A stretch of 64,000 nt of DNA from Winogradskyella undariae (GCF_013285155.1 NZ_JABTEL010000016.1:1-64000), one strand, 5' to 3'; numbered from the stretch's first letter, positions 9,535 through 18,511 are shown. Notes: generated by a model from the sequence alone, not told the origin. A program made the numbers and translations.

Positions 9535-9539
9535 ATATA
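9532..9539 (-). promoter_or_regulatory. Bacteroidota -7 element of the nadV promoter
   Basis: On the minus strand TATATTTG matches TAnnTTTG and lies about 27 nt from the nadV ATG at 9504. Only a weak -33 partner (TTA, 21 nt upstream) is visible. The overlap with operator 1 supports this as a regulated promoter internal to the operon. Confidence 0.6.
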
Positions 9540-9569
9540 TGTTTAGAATTAATAGTGAGCTAATTTAAT

Positions 9570-9588
9570 TTGTGTTTATTTTACACAA
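9570..9588. promoter_or_regulatory. Operator candidate 2 for nadV (TTGTGT-N7-ACACAA)
   Basis: A second perfect TTGTGT/ACACAA inverted repeat with a 7-nt spacer, identical in half-sites and spacing to that at 9516-9534 and 54 bp upstream of it relative to nadV. Paired sites could allow cooperative binding by a dimeric Nudix-HTH regulator. Confidence 0.72.
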
Positions 9589-9616
9589 ACCATGTAATCT
9601 ATTGTAATTGTGTGTT

Positions 9617-10291
9617 TTATATTTCGAAAATAATCCCCTCTTGTTTTAACTGGAAGTAGCGTTTTTGGTTAAATTGGAATAAATTAGCGGGTCTTCCTGA
9701 ACCTTTTGATACTTTTTCATCAAGTTCATCAAGTACATTTAGATTTATAATTTTCTTTCGGAAGTTACGCCTGTCAATTCCTCGACCTAAAAGGGTGGTA
9801 TATAATTTTTCTAAATCCGAAAACGGAAATTTATCATCAAGCAACTCAAAACCAATAGGTTCGTAAGTTATTTTACCTTGTAGTCTTTTAATTGCTGTTT
9901 GCAGAATCTCTTTATGATCAAAAGATAATTCTGGCAATGCATTAATATTAAACCATTGGGCTTGCTCGGCATCTGTTGCAGCAAATAGTTTAAAGGCATT
10001 GGGGTGTACCAATCCAAAATAGGCAATAGACACAACTCTACCCCTAGGGTCTCTATCTGGTTTTCCAAACGTGTAGAGCTGTTCTAGGTAATTAATCTTA
10101 ATTCCTGTTTCCTCGTGTAATTCTCTTTCTACAGCGTCTTCTAATGATTCGTCGTCTAAAACAAAGCCTCCCGGAATTGCCCACTGCCCTTTAAAAGGGG
10201 CGTACTTTCTTTTGATTAATAATACTGAAATATTACCTTCTTCATACCCAAATACAACGGCGTCTACTGAAAGTTTTATGGATGGTTTCAT
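9617..10291 (-). CDS. nrtR: NrtR-family Nudix-winged helix regulator of NAD salvage
   Basis: This 224-residue protein has an N-terminal Nudix domain (about 1-140) and a C-terminal winged helix containing the family hallmark RGIDRRNFRKKI. The Nudix box is intact (G-x5-E-x7-RELHEETGI), so ligand hydrolysis is possible. NrtR proteins sense ADP-ribose or related NAD metabolites and repress NAD biosynthesis genes. Position supports this role: it is the first gene of an operon with nadV and a prs-like gene, and perfect palindromes flank the nadV promoter. A separate palindrome overlaps its own promoter. A paralogue with a decayed Nudix box sits at 51281-52018 beside a mannitol operon. Confidence 0.9.
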   Translation of the reverse strand: MKPSIKLSVDAVVFGYEEGNISVLLIKRKYAPFKGQWAIPGGFVLDDESLEDAVERELHEETGIKINYLEQLYTFGKPDRDPRGRVVSIAYFGLVHPNAFKLFAATDAEQAQWFNINALPELSFDHKEILQTAIKRLQGKITYEPIGFELLDDKFPFSDLEKLYTTLLGRGIDRRNFRKKIINLNVLDELDEKVSKGSGRPANLFQFNQKRYFQLKQEGIIFEI

Positions 10292-10295
10292 ATAT

Positions 10296-10341
10296 GCGTA
10301 TTTTGTACGCCAATATATAAAATAATATTAGGTATAGCCAA
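10296..10341 (-). promoter_or_regulatory. nrtR promoter with overlapping palindrome GCGTA-N5-TACGC
   Basis: On the minus strand TTG (10339-10341), 21 nt, then TATATTGG (10310-10317) fits the Bacteroidota promoter with one mismatch to TAnnTTTG. The perfect inverted repeat GCGTA-N5-TACGC (10296-10310) lies directly at the predicted start of transcription, and the nrtR ATG follows at 10291. This suggests control at the initiation site and a nearly leaderless mRNA. The palindrome differs from the TTGTGT sites. Confidence 0.5.
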
Positions 10342-10497
10342 CATTGTTGTATATGGTTTACTTCGTCTGTTCGCTGCGCTCGGGTGTTACGTGTTTTAAG
10401 CAACTAACTTAGTTAATAATTACGGACAAAGAAAGTCCGTGAGGACTTTAGCAAGTAAGCAAGAAGCCAGCTACAAAGCATACACAAAACCGTTAGC
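10337..10497 (-). mobile_element. attC-like recombination element downstream of the M23 peptidase gene
   Basis: On the minus strand the element opens GCTAACGGTTTTGTGTATG and ends CATATACAACAATGTTGGC. The ends form imperfect 19-bp terminal inverted repeats (about 14 matches) with AAC and GTT triplets at the core positions, as in integron attC sites. An inner hairpin AAAGTCC-N4-GGACTTT is present. Another GTTAGCTGTA copy (minus strand of 11048-11057) lies on the far side of the peptidase gene. The gene plus element is therefore bounded by directly oriented GTTRGC cores, as a gene cassette would be. No integrase is nearby. Confidence 0.5.
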
Positions 10498-10507
10498 TGT
10501 AGTTTTT

Positions 10508-11029
10508 TTACTTCTTATTTTTTTCAAAATATTCAATTGGATTTAAATAAAACATTTTTTTCCAACCTTGTTTATCAGAGTCCATTCTCCATAGGTAAGG
10601 AATTATTGTTAAAATAGAATAATGTAAATGTGGTGATTTTCCTACGGCATTTCCACTTGCCCCAACGGTTCCAATTTTTGATTCTTTACTCACAAATGAA
10701 AATAAAGAAGTATTCAGCTCATTTAGATGTGCGTAATAATGAATTCTCCATTTAGGTCCAACAACAACAACAACTTTTCCTCCAACATTTATTTCTCCAG
10801 CATATAATACTAATCCAGAAGTAGATGAATTAATTTCAGTGCCTTTTTTAGCAAAGATGTCTACCCCTTTGTGAGTAACTGATTTTCCCCAAGGGTAAAA
10901 CCAAAAGGATTTAGAATTGTAGTCAGATTTAGTTGCTTCTTTTACAGGCATTTCTAAATTTTGAGGAATTAAAAAACCAATAATTAAAACTGTAACAATT
11001 CCCAATAAAATCTTTTTCCTTTTTCTCAA
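10508..11029 (-). CDS. M23-family metallopeptidase (LytM-like), membrane-anchored
   Basis: A 173-residue LytM/M23 peptidase with an N-terminal membrane segment (about 7-23), placing the catalytic domain in the periplasm. Zinc and active-site motifs are visible: H53-K-G-V-D57, HYYAHL near 110, and SPHLHYS near 145-150. The family cleaves peptidoglycan cross-links. At this length there is only the catalytic domain, with no coiled coil or LysM. The gene sits alone between GTTAGCTGTA copies and a structured attC-like element, suggesting arrival as a mobile single-gene unit. The ATG at 11029 follows that boundary closely. Confidence 0.88.
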   Translation of the reverse strand: MRKRKKILLGIVTVLIIGFLIPQNLEMPVKEATKSDYNSKSFWFYPWGKSVTHKGVDIFAKKGTEINSSTSGLVLYAGEINVGGKVVVVVGPKWRIHYYAHLNELNTSLFSFVSKESKIGTVGASGNAVGKSPHLHYSILTIIPYLWRMDSDKQGWKKMFYLNPIEYFEKNKK

Positions 11030-11101
11030 TTATTTTCAATTTTTAATTACAGCTAACTTTGGTTTAAATACCCTATTCAAACATGCCATAAAACACAGCC
11101 C

Positions 11102-11701
11102 TTAATAATACAATCTAAAATCTAGTAATTGGCAAACGTTATAATGCCTTTGGTGCAATTCTTCTACAACGGCTAACAGATCATCATCGTCTTTAAATAA
11201 ATTAAAAAAGACGTCATCTAGTTTTGTACTCGCAATGCCATTATAGGCATTACCATAGCCCGAAACCGCTTTAGCCCCCGTAATATCTAAAAAATATTGT
11301 GCCTCTTCCTCATCTAAATCCAGAATTTTGGCATTAGAAAAATGTAAAACCTTTCCGCTTAACCGGCCTTCAAAACATTCTGCAATTTCTTGTAAACTAT
11401 AGTAGTAGTCATTTAAACAAATGTTGTTGGCTTCTCCCCTAATCACTAAATAGATAATCTCATAGTCCTTAAAATAATGATCGTCTAATACCAAGGCGTT
11501 TAAGCTCTCCTCTAGCCCTTCAATAGTGTCGCAGGTTTTATAAATACTGGCTATGCCGTAGTTTAAGGCCAATTGCGCTAAGTTGTTTTGTGTTTCGGTA
11601 ACTTGGTTTGTATCTACATCATCAACGCCTTCTAAGCAATAAATAAAGTAATCGGTTTCTGTAAGCTGTTCTTGGGGTAATTGTGGTCTTTTTTCTAGCA
11701 A
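11102..11701 (-). CDS. Uncharacterised acidic cytoplasmic protein
   Basis: A 199-residue acidic protein without signal or membrane segment. Visible features include FIYCLEGVDDVD near the N-terminus, an alternating beta/alpha pattern, and the segment KAVSGYGNAYNGIASTKLDDVFF. I do not recognise a function; a CHAT/caspase-like or Rossmann-like alpha/beta fold is conceivable but not demonstrated. A second, degraded copy of its 5' end appears near 12215-12262, showing that the locus was partly duplicated. The start at 11701 is the first ATG of a continuous frame. Confidence 0.7.
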   Translation of the reverse strand: MLEKRPQLPQEQLTETDYFIYCLEGVDDVDTNQVTETQNNLAQLALNYGIASIYKTCDTIEGLEESLNALVLDDHYFKDYEIIYLVIRGEANNICLNDYYYSLQEIAECFEGRLSGKVLHFSNAKILDLDEEEAQYFLDITGAKAVSGYGNAYNGIASTKLDDVFFNLFKDDDDLLAVVEELHQRHYNVCQLLDFRLYY

Positions 11702-11816
11702 GCGTCTTAATTTAGGCAGCGTTTATAAGGCACAAAATTAAAACAATGCTTTTAATCTTTTTAGGGGTTTGGTGTGAAATTTTATAACACACGCCTTCTT
11801 TTCCTTACCGTAATTC

Positions 11817-12058
11817 AGCATCGTTTTTATACGCCAGTTTCAATAAACGTTATAGGGAGTACTTAGCAACTGCTTATATACTGAATAACGACTTAGAAAA
11901 AGCAATTACATCTTTTAAAACACTGATAAAAGACAATCCTGATGAGGACCTAACCTACTATAAATCTTTAGCCGTTAAAGCATTAGAGAAAAGAACCGAA
12001 CAAAACAAAAAGGATGAAACGCTAGTAAACAAATTGTTAGGCCTTTTTGAATCTTAAA
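11817..12058 (+). pseudogene. C-terminal fragment of a TPR-like protein, no start codon
   Basis: An open frame without an ATG encodes a helical, TPR-like segment: YLATAYILNNDLEKAITSFK, then TLIKDNPDEDLTYYKSLAVK and KLLGLFES before TAA at 12056-12058. The helical-hairpin spacing resembles tetratricopeptide repeats. The upstream part of the gene is missing. The parent is unknown and not in this window. Confidence 0.5.
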
Positions 12059-12214
12059 AAGCAAGCTTTTAAAATGAGTTTAAAATGAGTTTAAAGCAAG
12101 ACGTTAATTTATTTTAATGATTCTTTAAAGTGATTTAAACTCATTTTTGTGTTATTTATAAAAAGTGACCTACTGTGCTAACTATGTGTATTATCTCCCC
12201 CTTCTAAGCCCTAT

Positions 12215-12262
12215 AAATAAAGTATTCTATTTCTGTAAGCTGTTCTCGGGGTAATCGTTTAC
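12215..12262 (-). pseudogene. Degraded copy of the 5' end of the 11102-11701 gene
   Basis: The plus-strand stretch AATAAAGTATTCTATTTCTG, followed by TAAGCTGTTCTCGGGGTAAT, closely matches the region near 11640-11687 that encodes the N-terminus of the neighbouring unknown protein. Only a few tens of bases survive. Confidence 0.6.
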
Positions 12263-12481
12263 TAGGACAAATCGTTAACCAATTACTAAAAGAAGCGCGT
12301 TTAGAGAAAGCTCAAATTTAAGAGCCTAAGATCCTTTTGCTTTTAAAAAACAAATTGCAGAAGCTGATGGGATTACTAACTCTATGTGTTTGTTTGTGAG
12401 TTTTTTAGTATTTGTGAAAGAGTAAAAAGAGTTGTTTTGTTTCTTAGTAATTGGTTTAAAATTAGTAGCTTATTTAATAAG

Positions 12482-15400
12482 TTATTGTTTCAATTTAATA
12501 ACATTGTATTTATAATCCTTTTCATGTATATAGGTATCATAATTACTTTGTATAAATTTTAACTCTCGTTCAATTCTTTGATGTTGATATAATGTTGTTT
12601 CCCCTAAAGCTTTTTTAAGCCTTTCAAATCCTTTTTTTGTAATTAAAACTAACCAACCATTTCCACTTTCTGAATGTAAGTTTCGACTGTTGTTATATTC
12701 TTCTCCAGATTGCCAATGAACTGATTCAACAACCAATTCATCATTTTCATCAAGCCATCTAAAATAACCTTCGTTACTCAGATTTAATCCCATAAATCGA
12801 GCTAAACTTGCATTAAAAGCCAACCAATTTCTTTTATGATTAAAAGTCCTGAGCCAATTATAATAACAAATATTATTTGTAGTCTCTCCAAATTCATAAT
12901 CTTCAAAGTAACATTTATTAATACTTGAAAATATTAGATTAGAATCAACAGTAGAATCAAAACAATCAATGAAAGATTGTCTATTCTCACTTGTAGTTCC
13001 ATCACCATGACCTTTAATCATAGTCGTCTCTGCAAGTATAATAAATTCTTCAGAGACATTATAATTGAGGGTTTTATCTAAATATTCTTCTGTAATCTCA
13101 TGTGCCCATTTTTCATCTGACGAAGGCGCATAATTATCATTTTTTAAAATTGTTGATATAAATTTTGGTTTTTCTTGAGGAAATATAAAATACATTGACT
13201 CATCAAAAATATTTGATATATATTTAGCAAATCCGATATCAATTTTTCGGAGCTCTACTAATTCTTTTAAGACAATCATCATTCCATTAATAACGGACTG
13301 AGTTCTTGGTCTTATATATGTAGTCTTAACTCCGAATCTACTATCAAAAAGGTTTCTTAATTCCTGTTCAGATAATCCATCATACCATTCTGGAACCATC
13401 ATGTTTTTAGAATGATGTTTTAATCTCGTAGCCAAATTGATTAATTCATAACCAGATTTTTCGCTCATTAACTCAAGTTCACTTTTGTAAATCCAAACAT
13501 ATTCGATTGGATTTTCTGTTTCTGGTAAATATCCACTTTTGTCAATCCTTTCAATCCTATCTTTTTCACTTATTATCAAACTACCTTTTCCATCTAATTT
13601 TAGATTATATATTAAAGGTTCTTTTTTTATTTTCAATTTATATAAGCCTTCAGTATTTATATCCATTCTGCCAAGAATCCTAATGGCTGTAATATGAAAA
13701 TCAAATCTATCATGATTGTACATATTAACTATCTCATCAATAAAATTTTTCAAAAAATCAACATCAATTAAGCTAATACCAGCGATAAGTTTAATAAAAG
13801 TGTAATAATATTTTTTATCATATAACCTTTTTAATAACACTCTAATTAAGTCTTTATTATCATTGAAGTTTTTAAGTAAAATTTCATTAATAAAATCATC
13901 AAACCTGCAAGGTATTTCAATTAAGAAAACAATAGTTTGATATAATAATTCTTCATTTGATAAATCACCTTCTATCTCAGGTGTTCCATCAGTGATATAA
14001 TGAGATTTTAGCAATTGAGTTTTATAGTTGTAGATTTCTGCATATATTTCTTCCAAATTTAGATCATCAGACATAACTTGAAAGATTAAATCATATTTAC
14101 TAATTATAGCTTCATTGTCAATAACAAAGTTTTTAGTAAAGTCTTTAAATGCTATATTCTGTACTATATCTTTATCTTCAATTTTATGATATAATAAGTA
14201 TGCTTTTCGCTTTAATCCATCATCAAAAACCTCAGACCAACTATCGGTTGAGACTTTATCAAAAGCATCTTCTATTAGCTGTTTTGTAGTGATAAAATCT
14301 TCCTTGTCATAAAAAAGTTGAGCAAGTTTAACTAAATCGATGCGATCAAATTTTTTAATCTCCAATATTGATTTTAATTGAGCTAAACTTAAAGTTGGTG
14401 ATAATTTTTCAATTAGATCAAGCCAAGGGAAATAACTATGGTCAATTTCATTATTTAAAAATTCAACCAACAAATTATAATCTTTGACGACATCAATAAC
14501 TTCATTTTTAGAGTATGAAGTTCCATCTTTAAGAGTCAGGTAAGAACTTGAGTCTTTCTTTTCTTTTATTATTTCATCATTTAAATCTATCTCATCTAAA
14601 TTGAAGCCATTTTCTAAAGAGTAATTTTTAAGTTTTAACAAGTAATAGTTCCTGTGTTCAAGAATTGCATAAATCTTAATGTCATTTACTATTTTTCTAA
14701 TTTCAGAGGGTGATAAATCAAGTTTTAAAAATTTATAAAAGAAGCTGTCTCTACTATAGTGATTATTGTCAAAGGCTAAAACCAGCCTTATGTATAATGT
14801 GACAATAAGTGTTCTTTTATCTGGAAATTTTTTAAGAAAGTGCTCTAATAGAATTTCTAATCCATCATTCAATTCAACAAGGCCTTCCATCAATAAATAT
14901 TTGAATATTTCAAACCCATTACCTTTTTCAAGCGAGTATATGAAAATCTCTTTAGCTGGTGTATGTGAAGCAGAATTCACCTTTTGATGAATCGAATCTA
15001 ATCTTTCTAAATAGTATTTTAACTCATTCGAATCCACCTCTTCAAACTTCCCTAACCAATCAACTATGTAATCAATTTGATAGTCTTTTTCCCCTCTAAC
15101 ATCAAGAGAGATTTCCATTAACTTATTTAATATTTCTTTTCCCTTGTCAATCTCACCTAATAAAGACCATAACTTAATTTGTAAAACACCCTTTTCTATT
15201 CTATCTGTATTATAACCATCATGAAAAATCGAATCGTCAAGTCTTTTCAAATTATCTATACACCAATCATTATTTTTGTTACTTTCTATAACCCATTCAA
15301 TAACCTCTTGTTGCTTATTTTCTCTCCAATATCTTATGTTTTCATCCCATTCTTTTGAAATCTGAGATAGTATATCATTAAATAAATCTTCAGAAACTTT

Positions 15401-18400
15401 TAATGCCATTTTTAATATAAGTGTAAGTATATCTGCTTTATTTTCATGGATTGAATACTCATAACCTTTACTTGTAAAATCATTATGGAAGTAATTAAAT
15501 ATTTGCTTCATTCGATAAACGAAATTTATTGAAGCTTCTTTTTTATTTATTTCTATATAAGCATATGACATACCAAGTTCTGCATACTCATTACAAAATG
15601 ATTTTAAATAATTATTCTTAAATTCAGGTACGAACTTTGTTGTACTAATTGTGTATTCATTATAAATTAAATAATAAAGTCTTGAATAGTTAAACACATA
15701 ATTCAAAGTACTAGAATGAGTCATTGAAGAACTACTAACACCTCTTTCTATTGGCGTTTTTGTTTTTTCAAAAGCCAACTTACCTTTTTCAACATTCTTA
15801 TTAATAATCACTTCATATAAAGACAGCCTATAATTTATAGAATTGTTGTCAGATACTTGCCATTGAGATAGTTCAATTTTGCATTGATTGTAAAAATCAT
15901 GCTCATTTTTCATATTCCAAACCACTTCAAAGGAGTAAGAAAACAAATCCTCTTTTGATACTATGCCCTTGGTTTTTAGAAAAAGTTCTTCAAGGCCTTC
16001 CCAGTCATTTTTATCGATTCTTAGATGTAATATTTCGTTTAAAGATTTAGAAAGAACATCTCTACCCTCATCGGCTGGATACTCTTTAACAACATCAAAA
16101 AGTTCTAATTTTTTAATAATTTCGTTTAATGGATTAAACAAACTTGATGTTTTAGCCCATGTTTTTATTAACTCAATTTCATCTAATTGATATATAGAAT
16201 TTTTAGGAACTCTTCTTGGAGAAATCTCTCTAATGTTATTTAATAAAAACGTAGGCTCAGCTTTTAAGAAAATTTCCTTTGCTAATTTTTTATAGCCCTT
16301 TTGATATAATAACAATGAATACTCTAATGCAATGTCTTTTTCAACAAACAACTCTACATTATTATATATAAAAGAGTTAGCTAAATCTATCATAGATAAT
16401 TGATGATAGCTCTCATAATATATTCTTGGAGTAAAGTTGTTAACTCTCTGTCTAAGTTCATATTCTGACAAAGCGCAAACAAGTAGAGACTTAATGTTTT
16501 TTGTAAAACCTCCAGCCTGTGCTACAAGTTTAATATCATCTGTTATATAGTTTGTATTTCTGTAAGCAAACCATTGTTCCCTAAAATATTCTTGTGAAAT
16601 TAATTCTGTAATTAAAGTATATTGCTCAGCTTGGAACAGATGGTAAATAATATTCCATTTATACTCATCATTAATATCCTTTATGCCCTCATATATTTTT
16701 AAATGAAAATCAATATTTTGTTTTCTGTCATATTCATCTGTGAATATATCTTTTGAAGTTTCTTCAATCAGAAACTCTTTAAAACTGTTATGAAAGAATT
16801 GCCATAATTTGCCGTTTTTGTAAAAATAGTTCTCTGACATTTTCTTTGCTTCTTCTGATTCCTCTCTTGTAAAAGAGAAGTTAGATAAAAGCTTTATATC
16901 TATATAAGAATATCTGAAACGTGCTAAAACACCAAGTAATTCAATAAATTTAGCATTGTTTTTGACTTTACTCCAAAATATTCGATATTCATCATAAATG
17001 TCACCACTAAAAACATTAGCATCTATGATATTATCGAATTCATCAACCCCTTTGCTTAAAATTTCTTCTATTGTATATCTTAAAAATAAAGGATGGCCTT
17101 TAGAGTTATTATAGATTTTTTCTAATTGATTTTGGTCAAGAGGAATTTCATATGATTTTACAAGATTATCGACCTGTGTTCGAGATAATGGACTTATTGT
17201 AATTAGCCTATCACTATCTATTAGGTCAAGTTTTATTCGTTGGGGAAGATCATCTAACCTTTCTATTGTCCTTGTTCCAAGTATAAAATAAATATTTTCA
17301 GGAATTTGGTCTGGTAATGGAAGAATAGATATTAAACTTTTGTTTATGTTTTGCTCCCTTTCTATATGATCTAGTCCATCAATTAAAATAAATGTTTTAA
17401 CACCTTTCCTAGAAATTTTAATAAGTTCTTCGGTAAAATGTTTTTGGAGGTCTTCAATATCATTCGTTGGAAGTCTATCTTGTAAGGAGACCCCTTTCTC
17501 TCTTATTTGAACTAATAAATCCTTTAAAAATAATTTTGCTTCACCTCTAAAACCTGAACTATAATTCATGTCTTTATTTACATAAGCATAATATTTCAAA
17601 ACTTTATGGTCACATTCATTTAACCATTTAGTTAACAAGGTTGATTTACCTGAACCAGCATTCCCAATTAAGGCAATGTAACCTCTATCGTTCGCATTGG
17701 TCAAGTCTTCTAAATAATTAATAGTTTCAATAATAGGCTGATAATGTAATTCATCAATAAAAAACGAATGCCTAAAATGAGTTTCATATCTATAACCAAG
17801 CCCAAACTCAGTAAGCAACTTCTCTTTTGCAAATTTCACATTACCATTTCTTCCTATAATTTCGAATATTGATTTAGCAATCTTATCTATATCTAATCTC
17901 CTTTTATTCCATATATAACTATCAAAAATTTGATTGTTATCACTTTCGTATTCAAAAACGAACTCAAAATCCTTTATAAATTGTATTAAATTATGGTCAT
18001 CTGTTTTGGCTATTTTTTTTAACTCTTCAAAAACAGGATGCCAAACTGAAGGGATGTTTTTTAATGTATAAACTTCGGATTTTATTTTATTCCAAAAATT
18101 TGAATTAAACTTTTTAAAGGAAGGTTTTTGTATTCCTTTGTATGCAGCTATCCTATCATTATCAGAGGGACTTTGATTTGTCACAATTTTAGCATCAATA
18201 ATATGATTAGGATATTCATTTTTTATTTTTAACCAACCTTTAAACGCACCTTTTAAAATGCTTTCTGTTTCTGAGGAAGTGAATGATGAATATGAAAATT
18301 TTGAAGAAGAAATATTTTTGACTTGATAAGCTATTATTTTATCATCCAATCCTATTAAAACATCATCTAACTTACCAGCTTCGCTACTTGCTAATTCAAC

Positions 18401-18511
18401 CCATTCAATTTTATTATTTAATAAGTTGTCATATATATTAGTAGCAAATATTTCATATTGTTTAAAATATCCTGCAATTGCAGGAACTTCACCGGTATTA
18501 CTATCATTCAT
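12482..18511 (-). CDS. Avs-like STAND ATPase with N-terminal Cap4-type nuclease (candidate anti-phage sensor)
   Basis: A 2009-residue protein with three parts. Residues 1-200 resemble a Cap4/DUF4297 PD-(D/E)xK nuclease: acidic D49/D50 followed by the Q63-V-K65 motif (AYQVKN). Residues about 250-480 form a STAND/NACHT-type P-loop ATPase with Walker A GNAGSGKST (283-291), Walker B FILIDGLDHI (374-383) and an arginine-bearing ILGTR (410-414). The remaining roughly 1500 residues look alpha-helical, compatible with a TPR-like sensor solenoid. This order (nuclease, STAND, long sensor) and size match Avs proteins, which assemble on recognising phage proteins and then cut DNA. It stands alone between gene debris and repeats. 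Family placement is inference from motifs; what it senses is unknown. Confidence 0.75.
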   Translation of the reverse strand: MNDSNTGEVPAIAGYFKQYEIFATNIYDNLLNNKIEWVELASSEAGKLDDVLIGLDDKIIAYQVKNISSSKFSYSSFTSSETESILKGAFKGWLKIKNEYPNHIIDAKIVTNQSPSDNDRIAAYKGIQKPSFKKFNSNFWNKIKSEVYTLKNIPSVWHPVFEELKKIAKTDDHNLIQFIKDFEFVFEYESDNNQIFDSYIWNKRRLDIDKIAKSIFEIIGRNGNVKFAKEKLLTEFGLGYRYETHFRHSFFIDELHYQPIIETINYLEDLTNANDRGYIALIGNAGSGKSTLLTKWLNECDHKVLKYYAYVNKDMNYSSGFRGEAKLFLKDLLVQIREKGVSLQDRLPTNDIEDLQKHFTEELIKISRKGVKTFILIDGLDHIEREQNINKSLISILPLPDQIPENIYFILGTRTIERLDDLPQRIKLDLIDSDRLITISPLSRTQVDNLVKSYEIPLDQNQLEKIYNNSKGHPLFLRYTIEEILSKGVDEFDNIIDANVFSGDIYDEYRIFWSKVKNNAKFIELLGVLARFRYSYIDIKLLSNFSFTREESEEAKKMSENYFYKNGKLWQFFHNSFKEFLIEETSKDIFTDEYDRKQNIDFHLKIYEGIKDINDEYKWNIIYHLFQAEQYTLITELISQEYFREQWFAYRNTNYITDDIKLVAQAGGFTKNIKSLLVCALSEYELRQRVNNFTPRIYYESYHQLSMIDLANSFIYNNVELFVEKDIALEYSLLLYQKGYKKLAKEIFLKAEPTFLLNNIREISPRRVPKNSIYQLDEIELIKTWAKTSSLFNPLNEIIKKLELFDVVKEYPADEGRDVLSKSLNEILHLRIDKNDWEGLEELFLKTKGIVSKEDLFSYSFEVVWNMKNEHDFYNQCKIELSQWQVSDNNSINYRLSLYEVIINKNVEKGKLAFEKTKTPIERGVSSSSMTHSSTLNYVFNYSRLYYLIYNEYTISTTKFVPEFKNNYLKSFCNEYAELGMSYAYIEINKKEASINFVYRMKQIFNYFHNDFTSKGYEYSIHENKADILTLILKMALKVSEDLFNDILSQISKEWDENIRYWRENKQQEVIEWVIESNKNNDWCIDNLKRLDDSIFHDGYNTDRIEKGVLQIKLWSLLGEIDKGKEILNKLMEISLDVRGEKDYQIDYIVDWLGKFEEVDSNELKYYLERLDSIHQKVNSASHTPAKEIFIYSLEKGNGFEIFKYLLMEGLVELNDGLEILLEHFLKKFPDKRTLIVTLYIRLVLAFDNNHYSRDSFFYKFLKLDLSPSEIRKIVNDIKIYAILEHRNYYLLKLKNYSLENGFNLDEIDLNDEIIKEKKDSSSYLTLKDGTSYSKNEVIDVVKDYNLLVEFLNNEIDHSYFPWLDLIEKLSPTLSLAQLKSILEIKKFDRIDLVKLAQLFYDKEDFITTKQLIEDAFDKVSTDSWSEVFDDGLKRKAYLLYHKIEDKDIVQNIAFKDFTKNFVIDNEAIISKYDLIFQVMSDDLNLEEIYAEIYNYKTQLLKSHYITDGTPEIEGDLSNEELLYQTIVFLIEIPCRFDDFINEILLKNFNDNKDLIRVLLKRLYDKKYYYTFIKLIAGISLIDVDFLKNFIDEIVNMYNHDRFDFHITAIRILGRMDINTEGLYKLKIKKEPLIYNLKLDGKGSLIISEKDRIERIDKSGYLPETENPIEYVWIYKSELELMSEKSGYELINLATRLKHHSKNMMVPEWYDGLSEQELRNLFDSRFGVKTTYIRPRTQSVINGMMIVLKELVELRKIDIGFAKYISNIFDESMYFIFPQEKPKFISTILKNDNYAPSSDEKWAHEITEEYLDKTLNYNVSEEFIILAETTMIKGHGDGTTSENRQSFIDCFDSTVDSNLIFSSINKCYFEDYEFGETTNNICYYNWLRTFNHKRNWLAFNASLARFMGLNLSNEGYFRWLDENDELVVESVHWQSGEEYNNSRNLHSESGNGWLVLITKKGFERLKKALGETTLYQHQRIERELKFIQSNYDTYIHEKDYKYNVIKLKQ

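Larger units (their letters stand above)
11702..12481. other. Gene debris region
   Basis: This 780-bp gap holds no intact gene but several remnants: a C-terminal helical fragment (about 11817-12058, plus), a copy of the 5' end of the 11102-11701 gene (about 12215-12262), and a short plus-strand tail encoding GQIVNQLLKEARLEKAQI before a stop at about 12318. Such decay beside a defence-like gene suggests repeated insertion and loss. Confidence 0.6.

Noticed and set aside
7161-10291. Prophage origin of the nadV-prs pair
   Set aside because: No phage structural or replication genes surround it, and the NrtR gene and operators point to a host-type operon.
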